Source: CAZIQY01 sp964541605
Lineage (GTDB): Bacteria > Desulfobacterota > Syntrophia > Syntrophales > UBA2185
DNA length: 26,185 nt
Assembly: GCA_964541605.1 (NCBI GenBank)
Contig: CAZIQY010000033.1
Span: 1-26,185 of the forward strand
Reading direction: 5' to 3'
Shown here piece by piece: positions 22,869 to 26,185 of this stretch. The notes under the pieces were generated by a model, which saw only the letters and a list, made by a program, of their open reading frames with translations, was not told the DNA's origin and ran no database searches. Positions within the stretch are counted from its first letter, which is position 1; each line of letters starts with the position of its first letter. The position numbers and the translations under genes were made by a program.

Positions 22869-24031
22869 AAAATATATCCATTCTTGGTTCGACCGGCTCC
22901 ATCGGAATGAGCGCACTGGATGTCATAAAGGACAATCCGACGCGGTTCAAAGTTGTTGCCTTGTCTGCGCACCGGAATGTTTCTATGCTAAAAAAGCAGA
23001 TCGATCAATTCACTCCAAAGATCGTTTCTGTGGTTGATCAGGAAAATGCCCATGAACTGAAAAAAATCGTTGATCCTGCATTGGGGACGGAAATACTGTT
23101 CGGAGCGGACGGGTATCGACAGGTGGCCTCAATAAAAGAGGCACACATGGTTATCTCTTCCATGGTTGGCTCAGCCGGCCTTCTTCCCACGATCGAGGCC
23201 ATAGAGGCCGGCAAGGATATTGCCCTTGCCAATAAAGAAGTCATGGTCATGGCGGGAGAAATAGTTGTAAATAAAGCCAGGGTGAAAGGGGTGAATATTT
23301 TACCCGTTGACAGCGAGCATAGCGCCGTCTTTCAATGTCTTTCGGGTCACCGGCACGCCGATATCAAGCGTATCATCCTGACGGCGTCGGGTGGCCCTTT
23401 TTTGCATCTGTCCAAGGAGGAACTCGATAATGTCAAACCGGAACAGGCTTTGAGACATCCGAACTGGAAGATGGGGCCCAAAGTTACTATCGATTCCGCC
23501 TCTATGATGAACAAGGGACTTGAAATATTAGAAGCCAAATGGTTTTTTGGGGTTGATATCGACCATATTGAAGTGCAGATTCATCCCCAGAGCATTATTC
23601 ATTCCATGGTGGAATATGTGGATGGTTCCATCATTGCTCAGCTTGGTGTACCGGATATGAGGATACCGATCGCCTATGCACTGTCTTATCCTGAAAGAAT
23701 CAGCCGTTCGGAACCATATCTTGACCTGCCGAAAGTGGGTCGCCTTGAATTTTTAAGTCCCGATTTGGAAAAATTTCCAAATCTGAGGCTTGCTTGCGAG
23801 GCGGGTAGGGTCGGCGGGACACACCCTGCTGTTTTAAATGCGGCTAACGAAGTCGCCGTAGAATCTTTTTTAAAAGGAAGCATTCTCTTTACAGATATGC
23901 CGAAGATGATAAAAGAAGTCCTTTCTTCCCATCAGAGGAGACAAAATCCGACTTTTGAAGACATTTTGTCGGCCGATCAATGGGGCAGAGAAAAGGCGAA
24001 TGAAATTGCTGAAAGGGTAGGTATAGGATAG
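22865..24031 (+). CDS. dxr: 1-deoxy-D-xylulose 5-phosphate reductoisomerase
   Basis: 388 residues. Dxr catalyses the first committed MEP-pathway step, making the isoprenoid precursors that the neighbouring UppS uses. The NADPH loop GSTGSIG (8-14), ALANKEVMVMAGE, PVDSEHSAVFQCL (metal ligands Asp and Glu), TASGGPF, and HPNWKMGPKVTIDSASMMNKG are all present. The ATG overlaps the cdsA stop by four bases (ATGA), and its last base is the first base of the rseP GTG, so this stretch is tightly coupled. The frame opens further upstream inside cdsA, but the chosen start gives the standard N-terminus. Confidence 0.99.
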   Translation: MKNISILGSTGSIGMSALDVIKDNPTRFKVVALSAHRNVSMLKKQIDQFTPKIVSVVDQENAHELKKIVDPALGTEILFGADGYRQVASIKEAHMVISSMVGSAGLLPTIEAIEAGKDIALANKEVMVMAGEIVVNKARVKGVNILPVDSEHSAVFQCLSGHRHADIKRIILTASGGPFLHLSKEELDNVKPEQALRHPNWKMGPKVTIDSASMMNKGLEILEAKWFFGVDIDHIEVQIHPQSIIHSMVEYVDGSIIAQLGVPDMRIPIAYALSYPERISRSEPYLDLPKVGRLEFLSPDLEKFPNLRLACEAGRVGGTHPAVLNAANEVAVESFLKGSILFTDMPKMIKEVLSSHQRRQNPTFEDILSADQWGREKANEIAERVGIG

Positions 24032-25131
24032 TGATCGGTATCAGTATTGTTTCTGTCATCGTCCTTCTCGGAGTTCTCATTTTTGTTCATGAGGCCGGTC
24101 ATTTTCTGGTTGCCAAGTGGGCAGGGGTAGGGGTTCTCAAGTTTTCCCTTGGGTTTGGCCCAAAGTTGTTCGGAAAAAAAGTGGGGGAGACAGAGTATCT
24201 CGTTTCTGCGGTTCCTCTCGGGGGCTATGTAAAGCTCATGGGCGAGTCGGATGACGATGAACTTTCCGAAGAGGACGAAAAGAGGTCTTTTTTGAAGCAG
24301 CCTGTGCTGAAAAGAGCAGCCATTGTTATCGCAGGCCCTGTTTTTAATTTTCTGCTCGCCATTTTAATCTTCACCATCGTTTATATTATCGGGATTCCCA
24401 CCTTAACGACACAGATCGGTGGCGTTCAGGAAGGATCGTCGGCCTATGAGGCCGGAATCAAGGACGGGGACATCATTGTCGCCATTGACGGCAAGGAGAT
24501 TTCCAGATGGGAAAAACTTGCCGAAATGATTAGCGCGAGCAAGGGCAGGGAATTAATCATTCGTGTAAAGCGAGGTGAACAACAGTATGATATACCGCTG
24601 ACACCCAGGCTGTTGAAGACAAAAAATCTTTTTGGCGAAGATATTGAATCTTATAAGATAGGCGTCACACCCTCTTCTCAGATCACCGTTGAAAAAATGA
24701 ATCCCTTTCTTGCCTTCTGGACAAGTCTCAAACAAACATGGTTCATCAGCAAGTTAACGATCTTAAGCATTATCAAAATTTTGGAAGGGGTCATTTCCCC
24801 AAAAACCCTGGGAGGACCGATTCTGATTGCTCAGATTGCGGGGGCACAGGTCAAAGAAGGTATTATTCCTTTTGTATTGTTCATGGCGTTATTGAGTATT
24901 AACCTGGCCGTGCTCAATCTTTTACCGATTCCAATCCTCGATGGAGGGCATTTGTTCTTCTATTTCATTGAAATGATATCAGGGAAGGAAATTAACATCA
25001 AATGGAGAGAGATGGCGCAGCAGATTGGTTTTGTCCTTCTTGTGATGCTCATGATATTTGTATTTATTATGGATATTGAAAGACTGAATCCAAAAATGTT
25101 TGAGGATGTCAACAGATTTTTTTCAAGATAG
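24031..25131 (+). CDS. rseP: RseP-type site-2 intramembrane zinc metalloprotease
   Basis: 366 residues. RseP cleaves anti-sigma factors (RseA in E. coli) and leftover signal peptides within the membrane. HEAGH (20-24) gives the zinc-binding HExxH in the first helix, and NLLPIPILDGGH near residue 304 supplies the LDG aspartate. Between them are the GGYVKLMGE beta-hairpin and one PDZ domain (about 118-200); E. coli RseP has two, so this is the single-PDZ form. The GTG start overlaps the last base of the dxr stop. No rseA or sigma-E gene is in view, so the substrate is unknown. Confidence 0.97.
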   Translation: MIGISIVSVIVLLGVLIFVHEAGHFLVAKWAGVGVLKFSLGFGPKLFGKKVGETEYLVSAVPLGGYVKLMGESDDDELSEEDEKRSFLKQPVLKRAAIVIAGPVFNFLLAILIFTIVYIIGIPTLTTQIGGVQEGSSAYEAGIKDGDIIVAIDGKEISRWEKLAEMISASKGRELIIRVKRGEQQYDIPLTPRLLKTKNLFGEDIESYKIGVTPSSQITVEKMNPFLAFWTSLKQTWFISKLTILSIIKILEGVISPKTLGGPILIAQIAGAQVKEGIIPFVLFMALLSINLAVLNLLPIPILDGGHLFFYFIEMISGKEINIKWREMAQQIGFVLLVMLMIFVFIMDIERLNPKMFEDVNRFFSR

Positions 25132-25133
25132 TT

Positions 25134-25862
25134 ATGTGGACATTAGCCCTCGATACTTCTACGAAAACAGCCAGCGTGGCATTACTCCAAAACGATGAAG
25201 TCATCATCGAGATATTTGCAAATCTGGGAACAAATCATACCATTGTATTGCTGCCGATTGTAGAAAATGTATTCAACATCTCCGGGGTTAAAATGGAAGA
25301 AATAGATCTTTATGTATGTACGATCGGTCCGGGTTCCTTTACAGGCATACGGACAGGAGTGTCTACCATAAAGGGATTAGCCATTGCGACAGGAAAACCG
25401 GTTGTAGGCGTGTCAACGCTGGATGCCCTTGCTTTGAATCTTGCGGCGTCCCGGATCACAGTATGTCCCATGCTGGATGCTAGGAAGAATCAGGTTTATA
25501 CAGCGCTTTATAGAATGAACGGGAACAATATTTCCGAAAAGATATCGCAAGAAAGAGCGACGGACATAAAGAATTTTTTACAATGCGTTGATGGAGAGGT
25601 TATTTTTCTAGGAGATGGAGCTGAAAAATATGAAGGAGTTATCAGAGAGGAATTGGCCGGGAAAGCCTATTTCACGATTGGGACGCAGAACTGTGTTCGG
25701 GCATCAATGGTCGGGCTGTTAGGTGACAACAAATTTCGTAATGGAGAAGGGATGGATCCGGGTTCTCTTATGCCAAGATACCTGCGTCGTTCGGAGGCTG
25801 AGCTTAAGATGACCGAAAGTCATTTAGATAAACATGAGAAGTTGACAAACCGTGTCAATTAA
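25134..25862 (+). CDS. tsaB: tRNA t6A synthesis protein TsaB
   Basis: 242 residues of the ASKHA fold. TsaB scaffolds TsaD and TsaE for threonylcarbamoyladenosine at position 37 of ANN-decoding tRNAs; it does not itself hold the metal site. The N-terminal LALDTSTKTASVALL and IGPGSFTGIRTGVSTIKGLA are typical. The ATG lies two bases after the rseP stop, so it belongs to the same operon. TsaD, TsaC and TsaE are not in the window. The C-terminal part (GEGMDPGSLMPRYLRRSEAE) also suits the family. Confidence 0.96.
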   Translation: MWTLALDTSTKTASVALLQNDEVIIEIFANLGTNHTIVLLPIVENVFNISGVKMEEIDLYVCTIGPGSFTGIRTGVSTIKGLAIATGKPVVGVSTLDALALNLAASRITVCPMLDARKNQVYTALYRMNGNNISEKISQERATDIKNFLQCVDGEVIFLGDGAEKYEGVIREELAGKAYFTIGTQNCVRASMVGLLGDNKFRNGEGMDPGSLMPRYLRRSEAELKMTESHLDKHEKLTNRVN

Positions 25863-25892
25863 TATAGAAAAATACGCGGAGGTAGCGTATCC

Positions 25893-26117
25893 ATGGAAAA
25901 AGCCGAAGAGCACTTGATTGAGAAATATATTCATCAGGACGCAGAGTTGAGGGTAATCGTTCAGGAACATAAAGACCTTGAAGCGGAAATTGAGACTTTC
26001 AACAGACGCATCTATTTGACATCAGAAGAAGAAATCGAAAAGAAAATTTTACAGAAGAAGAAGCTGCAAAAGAAAGAGCAAATTTACAAACTACTGGAAA
26101 AGCACAGAGAGGGATAA
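25893..26117 (+). CDS. YdcH/DUF465 family small coiled-coil protein
   Basis: 74-residue, highly charged helical protein matching the YdcH/DUF465 pattern: a first helix with DAELRVIVQEHKDLEAEIETFN, an LTSEEEIEKK turn, then LQKKKLQKKEQIYKLL. The function of the family is unknown; many proteobacteria have several copies. GGAGG lies ten bases before the ATG. It is 30 bases after tsaB and may be the last intact gene of that operon. Its stop overlaps the ATG of a further reading frame by one base (TAATG). Confidence 0.8.
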   Translation: MEKAEEHLIEKYIHQDAELRVIVQEHKDLEAEIETFNRRIYLTSEEEIEKKILQKKKLQKKEQIYKLLEKHREG

Positions 26118-26133
26118 TGCCGGTTGAAAGGGC

Positions 26134-26185
26134 TGTCAATGGTAATTTAAAACTGTACCAATTCTGGTCATTGAAAAGTGTACCA
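26134..26185 (+). mobile_element. Probable left end of an IS21-family insertion sequence (cut off)
   Basis: The last bases begin TGTCAATGG and hold two direct copies of a 20 bp motif, GGTAATTTAAAACTGTACCA (26141-26160) and GGTCATTGAAAAGTGTACCA (26166-26185), identical at 17 of 20 positions and 25 bases apart. Subterminal repeats of this kind, beginning with TGT, are typical of IS21-family ends as I recall them. Transposase genes would lie beyond the window, so the call rests only on this end. Confidence 0.55.

Noticed and set aside
1..26185. CRISPR arrays, tRNA or rRNA genes, phage or toxin-antitoxin modules
   Set aside because: No regularly spaced repeat series, cloverleaf-type sequence or matching protein was seen anywhere in the window.

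Overview
This window looks like a stretch of bacterial chromosome dominated by housekeeping genes. The order rpsB-tsf-pyrH-frr-uppS-cdsA-dxr-rseP-tsaB, a LytM-type M23 peptidase gene just upstream of secA, argJ directly after secA, and the general sequence character suggest a delta-type proteobacterium (Desulfobacterota, possibly Syntrophales). That placement is inferred from gene order and protein character, not from a search.

Left part (1-8.8 kb). A hemerythrin-domain protein is followed by a minus-strand run transcribed from right to left: a small conserved-looking hypothetical gene, ligA, acyP and a secreted caspase-like/FGE-like fusion. Two kinds of non-coding repeat lie here: a roughly 133 bp MITE-like inverted repeat after the caspase gene, and a pair of short GC-rich hairpin repeats filling the gap upstream of ligA. 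Next come a lipoprotein-type MsrA-MsrB fusion on the plus strand, then a patatin-like lipoprotein and a UbiE/MenG methyltransferase on the minus strand.

Middle part (8.9-13.3 kb). A compact plus-strand operon encodes a YfcE-type phosphoesterase, a HIT protein, a two-helix LapA-domain membrane protein and a Mut7-C (PIN-like) RNase-domain protein. It runs tail to tail, with overlapping ends, into a minus-strand pair: an EF-G-like GTPase with a changed G3 motif, followed by moaB.

Right part (13.4-26.2 kb). All genes are on the plus strand: M23 peptidase, a terminator-like hairpin, secA, argJ, then rpsB-tsf-pyrH-frr ending at a strong intrinsic terminator. A good sigma-70 promoter then starts uppS-cdsA-dxr-rseP-tsaB and a small YdcH/DUF465 gene. 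The last ~50 bp carry two copies of a 20 bp direct repeat that resemble the left end of an IS21-family insertion sequence, apparently just inside the start of a further gene.

The clusters cover translation (S2, EF-Ts, RRF, EF-G-like, TsaB for tRNA t6A), envelope biogenesis (SecA, M23, UppS, CdsA, Dxr, RseP), and repair or stress (LigA, MsrAB, hemerythrin). I see no CRISPR array, tRNA, rRNA, phage or toxin-antitoxin module. I do not see a clear new multi-gene system. The items most worth following up are the caspase/FGE-like fusion, the structured rpsB leader, the hairpin in front of secA, the EF-G-like protein's altered G3 motif and the dispersed repeats.
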